Assembly: GCF_001274875.1 (NCBI RefSeq)
Contig: NZ_CP010899.1
Span: 1,054,001 to 1,118,000, forward strand
Length of the DNA: 64,000 nucleotides
Source: Spiroplasma kunkelii CR2-3x
GTDB lineage: Bacteria > Bacillota_I > Bacilli_A > Mycoplasmatales > Mycoplasmataceae
Direction: 5' to 3'
Below the pieces are notes generated by a model. That model ran no database searches. It was not told where the DNA came from and was given only the letters and a program-made list of their open reading frames with translations. The stretch's first letter is position 1; every line of letters starts with the position of its first letter. Position numbers and translations under genes: made by a program. Positions 34,969 through 44,541 of the stretch are shown piece after piece.

Positions 34969-35412
34969 ATGGCAAAAATGAAATATACAACAATTAAAAT
35001 TAATGTGACATTCCAAAAAGTAATGATTTGAATTTCTGGGTTATGATTATTTATCTTAGCAATATTAAATTCTTTTTCAAACGTTAATGTTAACACAAAA
35101 CTTTTTGTTCACAATAATACTGGTGATAATGGTACAATTATTTTGATTACAGCTTTCTTATTTATCTGTGTTGCAAGCTTTATTCGTCATAAAATTGCTA
35201 AATTAGTTGCCGGAATTATTTTTATTACTATTGCAATTATTGGAATGATTGGTGCAATTATTACTTCAACAAAAGAAGTTTCAACATGAGTAATTGTTGT
35301 TGGTGAATTAATTGCTCTAATTGGTGCTTTAATATGATTATTAGAAGGAATTGGAGCAATTCGTATTAAAATAAAGCAAAACACAGCAAGTACACCAAGT
35401 AATAACAAGTAA
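34969..35412 (+). CDS. Small four-helix membrane protein
   Basis: 147 residues, RBS AAGGAG 8 bases upstream. Four hydrophobic segments: VMIWISGLWLFILAILNSF, GTIILITAFLFICVASFI, LVAGIIFITIAIIGMIGAII and WVIVVGELIALIGALIWLLE, with a short basic/polar C-terminal tail. No family signature; a typical mollicute conserved membrane protein. It ends at a strong terminator. Confidence 0.7.
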
Positions 35413-35418
35413 TTATTA

Positions 35419-35456
35419 TAAAAAATGTTTAACTAAATTTAGTTAAACATTTTTTA
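35419..35456. terminator. Bidirectional terminator
   Basis: Stem aaaaatgtttaacta / tagttaaacattttt with flanking A and T runs, between the convergent membrane-protein gene and hpf. Confidence 0.85.
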
Positions 35457-35466
35457 TTTATTAACA

Positions 35467-35844
35467 TTATTCAAGATCAAGTTCTTCATCTTCTGCAACA
35501 ATCACTTCACTATAAAATTTTCCTAATGATTGATTTTTATTATGACGGTCTTCTTGTTTGCCTTTAATTTTTCGTAATTGTTCTTCAAATTTATATAAAC
35601 TTTGATCAACTGCCTTATAAAAATCACTATTGCGAACTTCTGCTTTTAAAAAATTATTTCGCCCTCTAATATCAATTACAGTATGAATTACAATATTGTT
35701 TTCTTTCGTAAATTCAATGTCAACATGAACAATATCATTTTCATTAACTTGTTGATATTTTAATAACTTATTAAAAGTATCAACTAAATGTTGGTTCATT
35801 GCATCGGTAATAATAATATTTTTACTACGAATTTTGTATTCCAT
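35467..35844 (-). CDS. hpf: Ribosome hibernation promoting factor (short form)
   Basis: 125 residues from the ATG behind GAGGCG (MEYKIRSKNIIITDAMNQHL). It has the RaiA/HPF beta-alpha-beta-beta-beta-alpha pattern: HVDIEFTKENNIVIHTVIDI, LKAEVRNSDFYKAVDQSLYK and EEQLRKIKGKQEDRH. It binds the 30S decoding region and silences idle ribosomes. The C-terminal dimerisation domain of long HPFs is missing; only a short acidic tail (VAEDEELDLE) remains. Confidence 0.88.
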   Translation of the reverse strand: MEYKIRSKNIIITDAMNQHLVDTFNKLLKYQQVNENDIVHVDIEFTKENNIVIHTVIDIRGRNNFLKAEVRNSDFYKAVDQSLYKFEEQLRKIKGKQEDRHNKNQSLGKFYSEVIVAEDEELDLE

Positions 35845-35944
35845 AAATATTCGCCTCACTTCTATATCATCATTATAACAAAATAAAAGATAATTTTATG
35901 TTAAAACAAAAAAAGAAAAAAATGTAAAATTAATAAAATTTTTA

Positions 35945-36521
35945 ACCTTTATCATCTAATAAGAAAAAATCAATATACTCATTCGTTACTTCTTCTAATG
36001 TTATTTTTTCAATTAAAACTTTGCTAGCATTAATTTGAATAATTTTTTCATTATATTGTTTAACTAATTCAAATAATGGTGCATTAACTTCTTTTAACAA
36101 TTCTTGTAATTCTAGCATTTCTTTAGTTGAGTAATTTTTTTTGTTCTTTAATTGTTAAATATACACTTTGTTCATTTATTTAAACTGGATTAATAATTTT
36201 ACTATATTTTTCAAATAAATTATATTATAAAATCATTGTATCAATACGAAACATAAATCGATTTAAAATTTAATCAATATATTTTTCCAATAAAGCATGT
36301 TGAATTAAATTTTTAAAATTATTTTTATTTTTAATTTTACTATAATTATGTTTTGACTTTTCTTGTAAATGCTGTATTGATTGCTTTTTTTGTTTTGCTA
36401 ATTAATATTAAATGACTAATTTCTTGATCAAGCTGAATTTTTAATTTTTTTAAAAGTTATAAATTTTCAAGAGTAAACTTTACTAAAAAATCAGTATTAT
36501 CTTTAATCAGTTTATCATCCA
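35945..36521 (-). pseudogene. Decayed helical hypothetical gene
   Basis: Begins MDDKLIKDNTDFLVKFTLEN with an early stop. Further fragments appear in other frames (LKKLKIQLDQEISHLI; MLELQELLKEVNAPLFELVK; TNEYIDFFLLDDKG). Helical, charged and unrecognised. A short patch at 36563-36590 (accacacacattttacat) resembles the element ends at 13467 and 54461. Confidence 0.45.
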
Positions 36522-36679
36522 TGTTAATTACTCCTTAAATTATCGTTACTATTTCCGCTAATTATGTAGAAACCACACACATTTTACATAATTCATATTT
36601 TTATTTTTCTTTTCTATTTTGACAAAATAAAAAACAGCAAACTTAATTGCTGTTTATAACTTACATTACTTTTGCTAAT

Positions 36680-37033
36680 TTATTCGTTTTCAGTTGTTTT
36701 ACTAATATTTTCAATATTGCCTGTTTTATTTTGTTTTTTATTTAAACTTTTAAAATCTGCTTTTATTTCTTGAATTTCTTTATCATCATTTTTTAAAACT
36801 TCAGGGTGGCACTTTTTATAACTTAATTTAAGATGTTTCCTAACTGAATCAAAATCAAGTACCTCAACTTCAATTTCATCACCAACATCAAAAAAATCTT
36901 TAATATCTTTAACAAAGTAATCTGAAACTTCACTAATATGGATTAAACCATCAGCTATTTCTGCTCTACAAAAAGCACCATATGGAGTAATATTTGTTAT
37001 TTTAACATTAATTTTATTTCCTTTTTCATACAT
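36680..37033 (-). CDS. S1 RNA-binding domain protein (general stress protein 13/CvfD type)
   Basis: 117 residues. Residues 1-70 are a single S1 domain (GNKINVKITNITPYGAFCRA, DGLIHISEVSDYFV, VGDEIEVEVLDFDSVRKHLK LS), followed by a charged tail rich in Lys, Glu and Asn. Single-S1 proteins of this kind bind RNA or ribosomes. The start ATG follows AGGAGAT. Confidence 0.85.
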   Translation of the reverse strand: MYEKGNKINVKITNITPYGAFCRAEIADGLIHISEVSDYFVKDIKDFFDVGDEIEVEVLDFDSVRKHLKLSYKKCHPEVLKNDDKEIQEIKADFKSLNKKQNKTGNIENISKTTENE

Positions 37034-37101
37034 AAATAAAATATATCTCCTTTTCTAAAATAAATTTTGATAAGTTAATATTTGATATGTTTTATTTTTC
37101 T

Positions 37102-37755
37102 CTATTTGTTTCTTTTAATTTTAGTTCCATTTTTAAAATTTTTTTTCAAGCGTAAATTTTCATTTTCAATGGTTAAATTAGATTGAGTTTGCTGTTCTTT
37201 TTCATTTTCTTTTGCTTTTAATGATTCCAATTTTCTTTTTAATTTAATAATTTCTGCTCGTTGTGCAGGAATTTTCTTAGTATATGATTTAAGTAAATAT
37301 TTTGCATCTCTAGTAAGTTTTTCTCTTGATTTAATTTGTTTTAATTTACTTTCATCTTCTTTTAATTCTTTTTCGCGAATTTGAATGCGATATTCAATAA
37401 ATGAAATTGCTTCTTTTTTATATTCGTCATATCATTCTTATGCTTGATCTCAATCTTTCTGTTCAGCATTTTTAGGTAACAAATTTACAAAACCAATATG
37501 TGTTTTTTTTAATCATGCATATTTAGCAGTTGTAGGAATATAACAATCAAATTTTTCTAATACCTATTTTACATTATTTTGTTTATCATCATTTAATCTA
37601 TCAATGCTTAAAGCAATGTTAGTAGATCCCCCCAAAAGTGCATTTAAAATTGTAGTATAAATTTCAGTTGCGATACCTATTGTCTTGCATTTTGGCAACA
37701 CATTCTCAGTTAACTTCGCCACCTAATAATCATCATAATCCCATTGTTTATCACT
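37102..37755 (-). pseudogene. Decayed coiled-coil hypothetical gene
   Basis: Stops and a frame change interrupt a reading of about 215 residues: LLGGEVNWECVAKMQDNRYR, LLGGSTNIALSIDRLNDDKQ, TTAKYAWLKKTHIGFVNLLP, then a long coiled coil (RDAKYLLKSYTKKIPAQRAE onward). TAG codons occur near 37431 and 37564. I do not recognise the family. Confidence 0.45.
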
Positions 37756-37809
37756 CCTTTTATTTACATTATACCGTATTTTTTGTTTTTGTCAGATCAT
37801 TTTTTAAAT

Positions 37810-38280
37810 TATGACTTTTTCTTTTCTGCTTTTTTTGCAGCTTTTTTATCTCATTTTTTCTGTCTAGCATCAGATTTATCACTATTTTTTTTAATAACAT
37901 CATTAATTATTGTTTGTTAATTATTTAAATTTTGTAATGAAACTTTTTGGTTATGTTTTATTTTGCTTTTGGTTGTTGCTTTAAAATATGAAAAACTATT
38001 CTTGCTAGTAAATTTATTTTTTACTTTCTCTAGTTTTTTATTTAAGGATTTTTTCTTTTATATCACTTTTATATCACCATAATCTGCTGTTTTAAATTTA
38101 TTAGTTTCATTACCACTATTTGCCAATTGTGGGTTAAATCTTTTACCAATTGCCTTAAAGTAGTCCTAACCCTGGTATCATTCTAAATAATAAAGGAATA
38201 TCTAAAATTATTTCAATAATTAATTCATACAGATCTCGAATTTGCGGTTTTGTTAACTTTGCTTTTTGTTCCTTTTTCAT
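37810..38280 (-). pseudogene. Decayed hypothetical gene
   Basis: Starts MKKEQKAKLTKPQIRDLYEL with a hydrophobic run (IILDIPLLFRMIPGLGLL), then stops. Broken pieces continue to a lysine/alanine-rich end (QKKWDKKAAKKAEKKKS). Function unknown. Confidence 0.4.
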
Positions 38281-38295
38281 TAAATATTAACCATC

Positions 38296-38550
38296 TTATA
38301 ACTGTTTTGTTTTAATTTCATCAAAATCATAACCTTATTTTTTTAATCTGGTGAAAAATTGTTTCTTTATCTAAAGTTGTTTCATCATAAGTAATTTTAA
38401 CAGTTTTTGTTACAATTCCAATTTGAGATTTAATTTGTGGAATTTTTGTTAACTTTTTTTCAATTGACATCGCACAACTATTACATGTTAATACATGTTA
38501 ATACATGTTAATTCAGGTACATGAATTTTTACGACTGTCATTTCTCTCAT
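38296..38550 (-). pseudogene. Heavy-metal-associated (HMA) domain protein, CopZ-like, broken
   Basis: Restoring the frame gives MTVVKIHVPELTC-NSCAMSIEKKLTKIP, then QIGIVTKTVKITYDETTLDK and YDFDEIKTKQL: an HMA domain of about 70 residues with its CxxC metal site. The site itself is disrupted by two extra copies of the 10-mer ATTAACATGT (38483-38512), and there is a second frame slip near 38345. Such proteins carry Cu(I) to ATPases or repressors. Confidence 0.7.
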
Positions 38551-38589
38551 TCTTATTTCTTTAATTTTATTATAGCACTAACAAAAAAT

Positions 38590-38637
38590 AAACCAAGTAG
38601 TTCTTTTAAAAGTTCTACTTGCCTTTTTTTGTAAACC
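38590..38637 (-). terminator. Terminator of rarA
   Basis: Stem CAAGTAG...CTACTTG with internal TTTTAAAA pairing and A/T tails; the rarA stop codon TAG is inside the stem. Confidence 0.75.
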
Positions 38638-39859
38638 TTTCATATAACTCATTAATTCGTTTTTCATACACACTATGTAATTTTGGTTGATAATAAACTA
38701 TACCGCGCATTCGCTTTGGCAGGTATTGTTGCGCAACATAATCATTTGGAAAATCATGCGGATATTGGTATCCCTGGCTATTTCCTATTTTTTTTGTTGA
38801 AGCATAACTTGTATCCCATAAATGATGCGGAATTGGATAAAGATTACCTTTTAAAACATCTTCATACGCTTGATCTGTTGCTAAATAAGCACTATTTGAT
38901 TTTTCACTTAAACACATTTCAACAATTGCTAATCCCAATGGAATTCGTCCCTCTGGTAATCCAATTTGACGAAAACTATCAATTGCTGTTTTGACATGGA
39001 CCGCAATTGCTGGATTAGCCAAGCCAATATCTTCATAAGCAATAATTAACATTCGACGCAATAATGCTTCGTGATCACCACTTGCTAATAACCGTGCAAA
39101 ATAGTGTAAAGCTGCGTCAACATCACTACCCCGAATTGACTTTTGCAAGGCTGATTTTAAATCATGATGTTCATTACCTTCTGCAAAATTAATTAAATTA
39201 GCCGTTGGAACAATATTATTAATAATTGTTGTGGTAATTTCTTCTGCAGGATATAAATTTAAACATAATTCTAATATATTAATTGCAATTCGTAAATCAC
39301 CACTTGCTAATTGACAAATTAATAGTAACGCATCATTAGTAATTGATAACAGTAATTTTTTCTTTGTAATTATTTTTTGTAAGCCAGTTAGCATTTCATC
39401 AACAGTAATTCGTTCTAATTTAATAATATTAGCTCGTGATCGTAAAGATGGATTAATCACAAAATAAGGATTTTCTGTTGTACAAGAAAACATAATTAAG
39501 TGTCCATTTTCTAAATACTGCAATAAAATATCTTGCCGATCTTTATTCATTCGGTGTATTTCTTCCACAATAATAATAAATCGTTCAAAATTTGTTGATT
39601 TCTTAATAATTTTTTCTAAATATTGTTTTTTATCAATTTCAGCATTAAAAATTGCATACTCAAGTTGTAAATCATTAGCTAATGCTCGAGCAATACTACT
39701 CTTTCCAACGCCCGGATCACCATAAAAAATTAATGAACTTGCATAATTATATTTCAACATTCGTGAAATAACACCATTGTGATCATTAATAAGGTGGCTT
39801 TGCCCAATGATATCAGTTATTGTGCTTGGTCGTAAGACAAATGCTAATGGTTCAAACAT
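38615..39859 (-). CDS. rarA: Replication-associated recombination protein A (MgsA/RarA AAA+ ATPase)
   Basis: 414 residues. AAA+ motifs: FYGDPGVGKSSIARALA (Walker A), FIIIVEEIHRMNK (Walker B, with E replacing the usual first D), TTENPYFVINPSLRSRANII (sensor 1/arginine finger). The C-terminal clamp-loader-like and tetramerisation domain is complete (DVDAALHYFARLLASGD, IAYEDIGLANPAI, YPHDFPNDYVAQQYLP). RarA acts at stalled replication forks with SSB. Start after TTAGGAG. The IS30 copy ends only about 30 bases upstream, so any native promoter has probably been displaced. Confidence 0.93.
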   Translation of the reverse strand: MFEPLAFVLRPSTITDIIGQSHLINDHNGVISRMLKYNYASSLIFYGDPGVGKSSIARALANDLQLEYAIFNAEIDKKQYLEKIIKKSTNFERFIIIVEEIHRMNKDRQDILLQYLENGHLIMFSCTTENPYFVINPSLRSRANIIKLERITVDEMLTGLQKIITKKKLLLSITNDALLLICQLASGDLRIAINILELCLNLYPAEEITTTIINNIVPTANLINFAEGNEHHDLKSALQKSIRGSDVDAALHYFARLLASGDHEALLRRMLIIAYEDIGLANPAIAVHVKTAIDSFRQIGLPEGRIPLGLAIVEMCLSEKSNSAYLATDQAYEDVLKGNLYPIPHHLWDTSYASTKKIGNSQGYQYPHDFPNDYVAQQYLPKRMRGIVYYQPKLHSVYEKRINELYERFTKKGK

Positions 39860-39892
39860 TTTTTCGCTCCTAAGTATTTTTTTACATCATAA

Positions 39893-40578
39893 TGCATCAA
39901 GTATATTCAAACAGCAAATTTTGTCTCTTGTTAATTTGATGATAACATCATTTAAAATAAATGCAACTCTTTTTTAAAAAAATAAAATATTTTATAAATA
40001 TAGCTTAATTTAACCATATTTAAGCACACTAAAAAGGATTTATTAAGTAATTTTAATAAATTTATTTAATATTCTGTAAAAATATATCTTTTGCACTTAT
40101 TCAATTTAAACAGGGCCGTATTTTTTCATTAATTACATCATTAACTACTCAATTTAATTTTTTCTGACTAACTTTATTAAAATCAGTTCCCTTATAAAAT
40201 CAATGTCTTAATTCACTATTCATATATTCAATTAAAGGTTTTTGCTGTGGTTTACCAGCTTCACAAAAATATACTTGTGTTTCAGCGAATATTTCTAATT
40301 CTCTTCATTTATAAAATTCTCTTCCTCTATCAGTTATTACGCCTTTAATTTTCCCAATTAAATTATTTACTTTAACTAATTCTTTAAACTTTTCAAAAAC
40401 CTCATTAGCAGTATTATTTTCTAATTTTATTGCAAAGTATTTTTTACTTGATTGTTCTACTAAAACTAAAAGAGAAGATTGATGGTTTTTTCCAACAACA
40501 GTATCCATTTCAAATCATCCAACATTAGAAAATTTATTTTCAATGTTTCAAATTGATTTAAAATTAGTTAATTGACCA
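39893..40578 (-). pseudogene. IS30-family transposase, 3' two-thirds only
   Basis: Nearly identical to residues about 105-327 of the 31772 transposase (MDTVVGKNHQSSLLVLVEQS, ITDRGREFYKWRELE, PLIEYMNSELRHWF, ending FLQNIK). It is cut off at 40578, where it joins phage sequence without the N-terminal HTH. The intact end faces rarA. Confidence 0.88.
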
Positions 40579-40890
40579 CGCCCGACCCTATTTTTCAAGG
40601 TATTTCAACTCAACGCCAATATACTTTATTATCAACAGATAAACAATTTGGTCAAAATGATGAATTAAACCTTTATGTTGTTTTAAATAAAAATAATGAA
40701 AATATTGGTGGAGAAACTATTAATACTTATGAATATAATCAATCTATTCAATGATTATATATTTCTAATATTACAGATTACTATGATCCTTTTGATAATA
40801 AAAAGTTTTTATTTCAAGAAATTACATTTAGTAGTGTTAATGATCATTTATCTAAATCAGGTATGGCAATATGACAAAAAATCCAACATG
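40578..40890 (+). pseudogene. Fragment of a phage structural gene
   Basis: An open frame DPIFQGISTQRQYTLLSTDK ... NENIGGETINTYEYNQSIQW, LYISNITDYYDPFDN, FLFQEITFSSVNDHLSKSGM. It aligns by eye with the middle of the 25743-27937 structural gene (RQYTLLILDEDSEKLN, NIGGGDINS, WQEITFSSINDKISHSGL). Diverged but clearly homologous, so from a related phage. Both ends are recombination joints: IS30 on the left, inverted-repeat arm on the right. Confidence 0.7.
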
Positions 40891-41127
40891 GTAAGCCAAG
40901 CAACAGTTAATGATAAAGAAACATTTGAAAAATGATACTTAAAAACTTATCAACAAAAATTAAATAACCAATATTTGAAATATTAAAAAAATAAATTTAA
41001 CTATAAATCCTAATAATATTAATTTTGAACCAAATATTCTTTTAAAACAAGTTTATTGTTGAGATGGCGTTGGTGAACCTGAAATACCAACAATCAACGA
41101 AAACACTGGTGAAATTACTGACTGAAA
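40891..41127. repeat. Left arm of a 237-bp inverted repeat (cassette 2)
   Basis: Runs from GTAAGCCAAGCAACAG to ATTACTGACTGAAA and is repeated in reverse at 42509-42745. Both arms share a TAA-producing frame disruption (QQKLNNQYLKY then stop). On the plus strand it ends in KEQKGTK and a stop, exactly as in cassette 1. Confidence 0.9.
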
Positions 41128-41134
41128 AGAACAA

Positions 41135-41163
41135 AAAGGAACTAAATAACAGTTCCTTTTTTA
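41135..41163. terminator. Bidirectional terminator at the constant end of cassette 2
   Basis: Same 10-bp stem as at 15279-15305 (aaaaggaact / agttcctttt), with the plus-strand stop in the loop and the minus-strand stop of the long gene at 41161-41163. Confidence 0.75.
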
Positions 41164-42508
41164 TATTAATCGTACAAATTTCATAAAGATAATTAATAAA
41201 AAAATATTTGTTATTGTACTATACAATGCAGGATTAAATTTTCATACCTCGAATATTTGACTAAAAAAAATATATACTGTCTCAAAAACCTTGCCAACAC
41301 CACTCGCTAACTCGTTAACTTGTTTAACTCCCGGAATAGTGTTAACAATTCAAATCATCGCATTTTTAATATGAGCACCAAAATCTCATCAACCTTTAGG
41401 AGTTATATATTGAACTTGTCATCATTGTTTATCCGGAAATAAACCACCACTATTTATCTCTTGTCAATTATAAATCCCAAAATTAAAATCATAATAACGG
41501 TACATATCATTTTCTTTTTGTGCTTGCAATTCAAAAACATTATAACCAATTTTTTGTTCTTCAATTTTCTTGTATTGTAAACCATATTTTGATTGTAAAT
41601 CACCACCAAAAACATAACCAGAATTTAACTTAATATCATAATTATTAACAACCGAAAAATCATAATTAAAAACACTACCATAATTATTAATGGTATAAAA
41701 CCGATTTTTAAATGCTGAATATAATTTAATATCTAATTGCTTATATTTATCTGAAAAATAAAAATATCGTGGATAAATTTTAAAACCATTATTTACTAAT
41801 AAACCATATTTTTTATTATATCCTTGTACATAAGTATTATTTTCTAAATCAAAAATCGTTCGTAAATAATTAGTATAAAATTTCTGTGAAATCTTAAACA
41901 TACTATTTAATAATTTATCAAATTGTAATTTATCGTTAATATTTTCACTCAACAAAATATTATTAAAATTTTGCAATTTCAACGCAAAAAAGTTAACTAA
42001 AACAGTATCATACTGTAAATTATTAATATATCCATTTTCAATAAACGAACTACGATTTTGGAACACTGGCACCAAAGCACTTGCAAAAAACGACTGTAAA
42101 AACTTAGATAAATCAAATTGACCGTTAAACTGTTGATAATATCTTAAATCTTTATTATTTAATGATGAATAAATTGAACCATTAAAATTAAAAACTTCAC
42201 CCGTTACCGTTCGCATAAAACTAAAATTAAAACTTAAATCATCACTATTAACATTATTTAACTCTAAACTACCTGAAATAATTGTATTTGCTTCATCAAC
42301 AGTTAAAATCATCCGATAAATTGCTTTTTTAATATTTTTAACATCTAATTCATCAACCATCTCAAAATCAAAAATTATCCGCTTTGTTCCAACCTTATTC
42401 GGATTTTCATAATCCGCACTACCACCTTGTTGAACTCTAATATTTTCTTGCAAAACAGCAGTTAAAGAATAATTAATAAATTCTTTTACAAAATTTTGTT
42501 GATAAGTA
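41161..42508 (-). CDS. Plectrovirus adsorption/minor coat-type protein, open copy lacking its own start
   Basis: The constant module is fully open for about 450 residues: NTYQQNFVKEFINYSLTAVL, ENIRVQQGGSADYENPNKVG, SFFASALVPVFQNRSSFIEN, then YDFNFGIYNWQEINSGGLFP, VKQVNELASGVGKVFETVYI and a terminal anchor TNIFLLIIFMKFVRLI. It lacks a start within the module; ATG 42453 (MQENIRVQQGG) is internal. Upstream the frame continues through the repeat arm (WDGNGEPETPTINKNTGEITDW) to about 42660 without a start or signal peptide. A C-terminal anchor behind a long exposed domain fits a filamentous-phage pIII-like adsorption protein; a link to SpV1 ORF1 is inference. It is probably silent in the present arrangement. 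Confidence 0.7.
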
Positions 42509-42745
42509 TTTCAGTCAGTAATTTCACCGGTGTTTTTGTTGATTGTTGGTGTTTCGGGTTCACCATTTCCATCTCAACAATAAACTTGTTTTAAAAGAAT
42601 ATTTGGTTCAAAATTAATATTATTAGGATTTATAGTTAAATTTATTTTTTTAATATTTCAAATATTGGTTATTTAATTTTTGTTGATAAGTTTTTAAGTA
42701 TCATTTTTCAAATGTTTCTTTATCATTAACTGTTGCTTGGCTTAC
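42509..42745. repeat. Right arm of a 237-bp inverted repeat (cassette 2)
   Basis: Reverse partner of 40891-41127. On the minus strand it joins the 5' end of a phage gene (ATG at 42784) to the constant adsorption module. Confidence 0.9.
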
Positions 42746-42784
42746 AATATCACCAAAAATTCTTTGTGGATTTTGTGCCATAAT
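42640..42784 (-). pseudogene. 5' fragment of a phage (probably capsid) gene
   Basis: ATG after GAAGGAAT; MAQNPQRIFGDIVSQATVND, KETFEKWYLKTYQQKLNNQY, then a stop. It directly follows a coiled-coil scaffold-like gene, the place where a major capsid gene is normally found. The rest has been replaced by the adsorption module through the inverted-repeat arm. Confidence 0.5.
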
Positions 42785-42798
42785 TTTATTCCTTCTTT

Positions 42799-43257
42799 CT
42801 ATTTATTAAATACATTGTCTGTATCTAAAATATTGTTTTGTTTTTCTTTTGTTTTTGGTACTCCACCAGTATTAACTGTTTGTACCTTAATTAATTCATC
42901 ATAAACACTTTGCAATTGTGTTTTGATAACTTCAATATCATCAGTAATGTCATAAGATTTTAATAAAACATTCTTAAATTCTTCATTATCAGTTAAAAAA
43001 TTAATAAAATCAATTATTTCAATTTGTTTTAATTGAATTGTTTGTTGTTCAATTTGTGAAGTTAATTCATTATTTTTTGTTTGTAATTCGTTAATTTGTT
43101 GATTACTATTTTCTAAATTACTTGCATTAAATTCTTCAACTTCATCAGTATTTTCTAAAATAATTTCAGCAGTTTTAATATCTAAGCTGCCATCTTCATT
43201 TTTAATTGGTTCATTATCTTCATTGATAAGAACATATTTTACATTTTTTAATGCCAT
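42799..43257 (-). CDS. Coiled-coil phage protein, possible scaffold
   Basis: 152 residues, MALKNVKYVLINEDNEPIKN. An acidic first half precedes a long Gln-rich coiled coil (NQQINELQTKNNELTSQIEQ onward), a helical region (INFLTDNEEFKNVLLKSYDI) and a Lys-rich end. Preceded by AGGAGG. The acidic/coiled-coil character and the position before a capsid-like 5' end suggest a scaffolding protein. Confidence 0.55.
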   Translation of the reverse strand: MALKNVKYVLINEDNEPIKNEDGSLDIKTAEIILENTDEVEEFNASNLENSNQQINELQTKNNELTSQIEQQTIQLKQIEIIDFINFLTDNEEFKNVLLKSYDITDDIEVIKTQLQSVYDELIKVQTVNTGGVPKTKEKQNNILDTDNVFNK

Positions 43258-43269
43258 TGATTTTTCCTC

Positions 43270-43667
43270 CTATTTTTTAATATTTGTATTTGTTCTTTTT
43301 CTAATAGCTTTTTGTATAATTTCAAAACTATCTACCCTAAAAGATAAAAAATAGCGTTTAGTTTTTATATTTAACTGATTAAAAACTGAGCCTTTAATTT
43401 TTATTTCATCATCTTTTTTAATTTCAAAAACTCATTTAAAATCAATGGATTATATATTGATAATGTTGAATAATTTAATCCCTCTCATTGACATTTAGCA
43501 GAGCAAGCATCAACTTCAACACCCCCCGCAACCAGTGCCTTAATTTTAGTTTTAATCGGATTTTCATGTAATCTAACAGTTAATTCTAATTTATTAACTT
43601 TTTTATTTTTTAATTTAGGTTTATTAGTTATTGTTTTTTTATGTAAATTACTTTTTGTTTGTGCCAT
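43270..43667 (-). pseudogene. Phage OB-fold-like (ssDNA-binding?) protein, one frameshift
   Basis: Starts MAQTKSNLHKKTITNKPKLK after AAAGGAG: a basic tail, then KLELTVRLHENPIKTKIKAL, CQWEGLNYSTLSIYNPLIL. One frame change near 43430 restores KWVFEIKKDDEIKIKGSVFN and TKRYFLSFRVDSFEIIQKAI. The strand pattern resembles an OB-fold single-strand binding protein, but this is by eye only. Confidence 0.4.
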
Positions 43668-43672
43668 TTTTA

Positions 43673-43998
43673 TTAACTCCTTTTGCTAAAAAATATTGTA
43701 AATGTTTTCAAGCATCTAATTCATGCTCCGTCATTTTAATATTTCCTTTATAAATATAATTTTTCTTAACAACTGGCGATTGTAAAACATAATTTAAGTT
43801 AAATAAATATTTACATAAAACTTTTAAACCACCAATAAATTTAGGAGTAGATAATGGGTTTTTTATTTTTAAACCTTTATGAAGTTGGTAATCTTCAATT
43901 ATTAAAATAACTTTGCTTAAATAAGAACAAATTTTATTTTTATCCTTGCAATTAATAGTTATGAATGCACCACTACGCGTCTATCTTAATCAAAGTCA
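43673..43998 (-). pseudogene. Phage Holliday-junction-resolvase (RuvC)-like C-terminal fragment
   Basis: Readable part: CKDKNKICSYLSKVILIIED (an acidic residue after a beta strand), YQLHKGLKIKNPLSTPKFIG, then VKKNYIYKGNIKMTEHELDAW, HLQYFLAKGV. The MTEHELDA helix is common at the end of phage RuvC-like nucleases. There is no N-terminus; sequence upstream (43999-44178) holds a GC-rich patch and no gene. Confidence 0.4.
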
Positions 43999-44178
43999 TT
44001 AATTTACAAAATCGCAAAAAAACAAGTTAACAGCTCTAATGGTTTCATGCCGGCGGAAATGCCTTGTTGGGGAACCTTCCCTAAAAAATATGTAATTTTA
44101 AATTAAACACTTGTAGAGCCAATATATTTAATTTTTAAAGTTGTTTTATAAAATTTAAGGTTTTAAAAAAACATAATG

Positions 44179-44295
44179 TTAATATTCAGTGTAATAAACA
44201 TCTTCAAATCATTCTGTTTTTTCACGATGGTTAACTGTATGAAACTGCTTTGGTGTTCCACATTTACTACATTTAATAAAAGTATTTTTAGACAT
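44179..44295 (-). CDS. Tiny CxxC protein
   Basis: 38 residues (MSKNTFIKCSKCGTPKQFHT, then an acidic-aromatic tail EWFEDVYYTEY) with AGGAG upstream. One CxxC half-knuckle only; a phage-encoded mini zinc-ribbon is possible. Confidence 0.5.
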
Positions 44296-44332
44296 ATTTT
44301 TTTCATCTCCTTTTAATGGTTGTTTTTAAATA

Positions 44333-44418
44333 AAAAAACAACTCTTGTTAAAGAGTTGTTTTTTGCCGCTTCATCGTACAGGATGCCTAACATAAAAAAA
44401 CTGATAATTATCAGTTTT
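44333..44418. terminator. Two adjacent perfect hairpins downstream of mreB
   Basis: 44333-44364: 14-bp stem aaaaaacaactctt / aagagttgtttttt, loop gtta. 44397-44418: perfect 22-base palindrome aaaactgataattatcagtt (to tt). Both can terminate mreB and the opposite direction. Confidence 0.75.
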
Positions 44419-44541
44419 ATAATAAACCAATGCTAATCTTGGCAATATTATTGATTTTGATTTTAATTCATAGTTGCTCTATGCCGACCATATTTGCTAT
44501 TTTGATATTCTCGTTAATTTTTATAGCAACTTGTAACATTC

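Noticed and set aside
44041-44090. GC-rich patch as tRNA or rRNA
   Set aside because: No cloverleaf, no T-loop GTTCRA motif and no rRNA landmark. No tRNA found by eye in the whole window.
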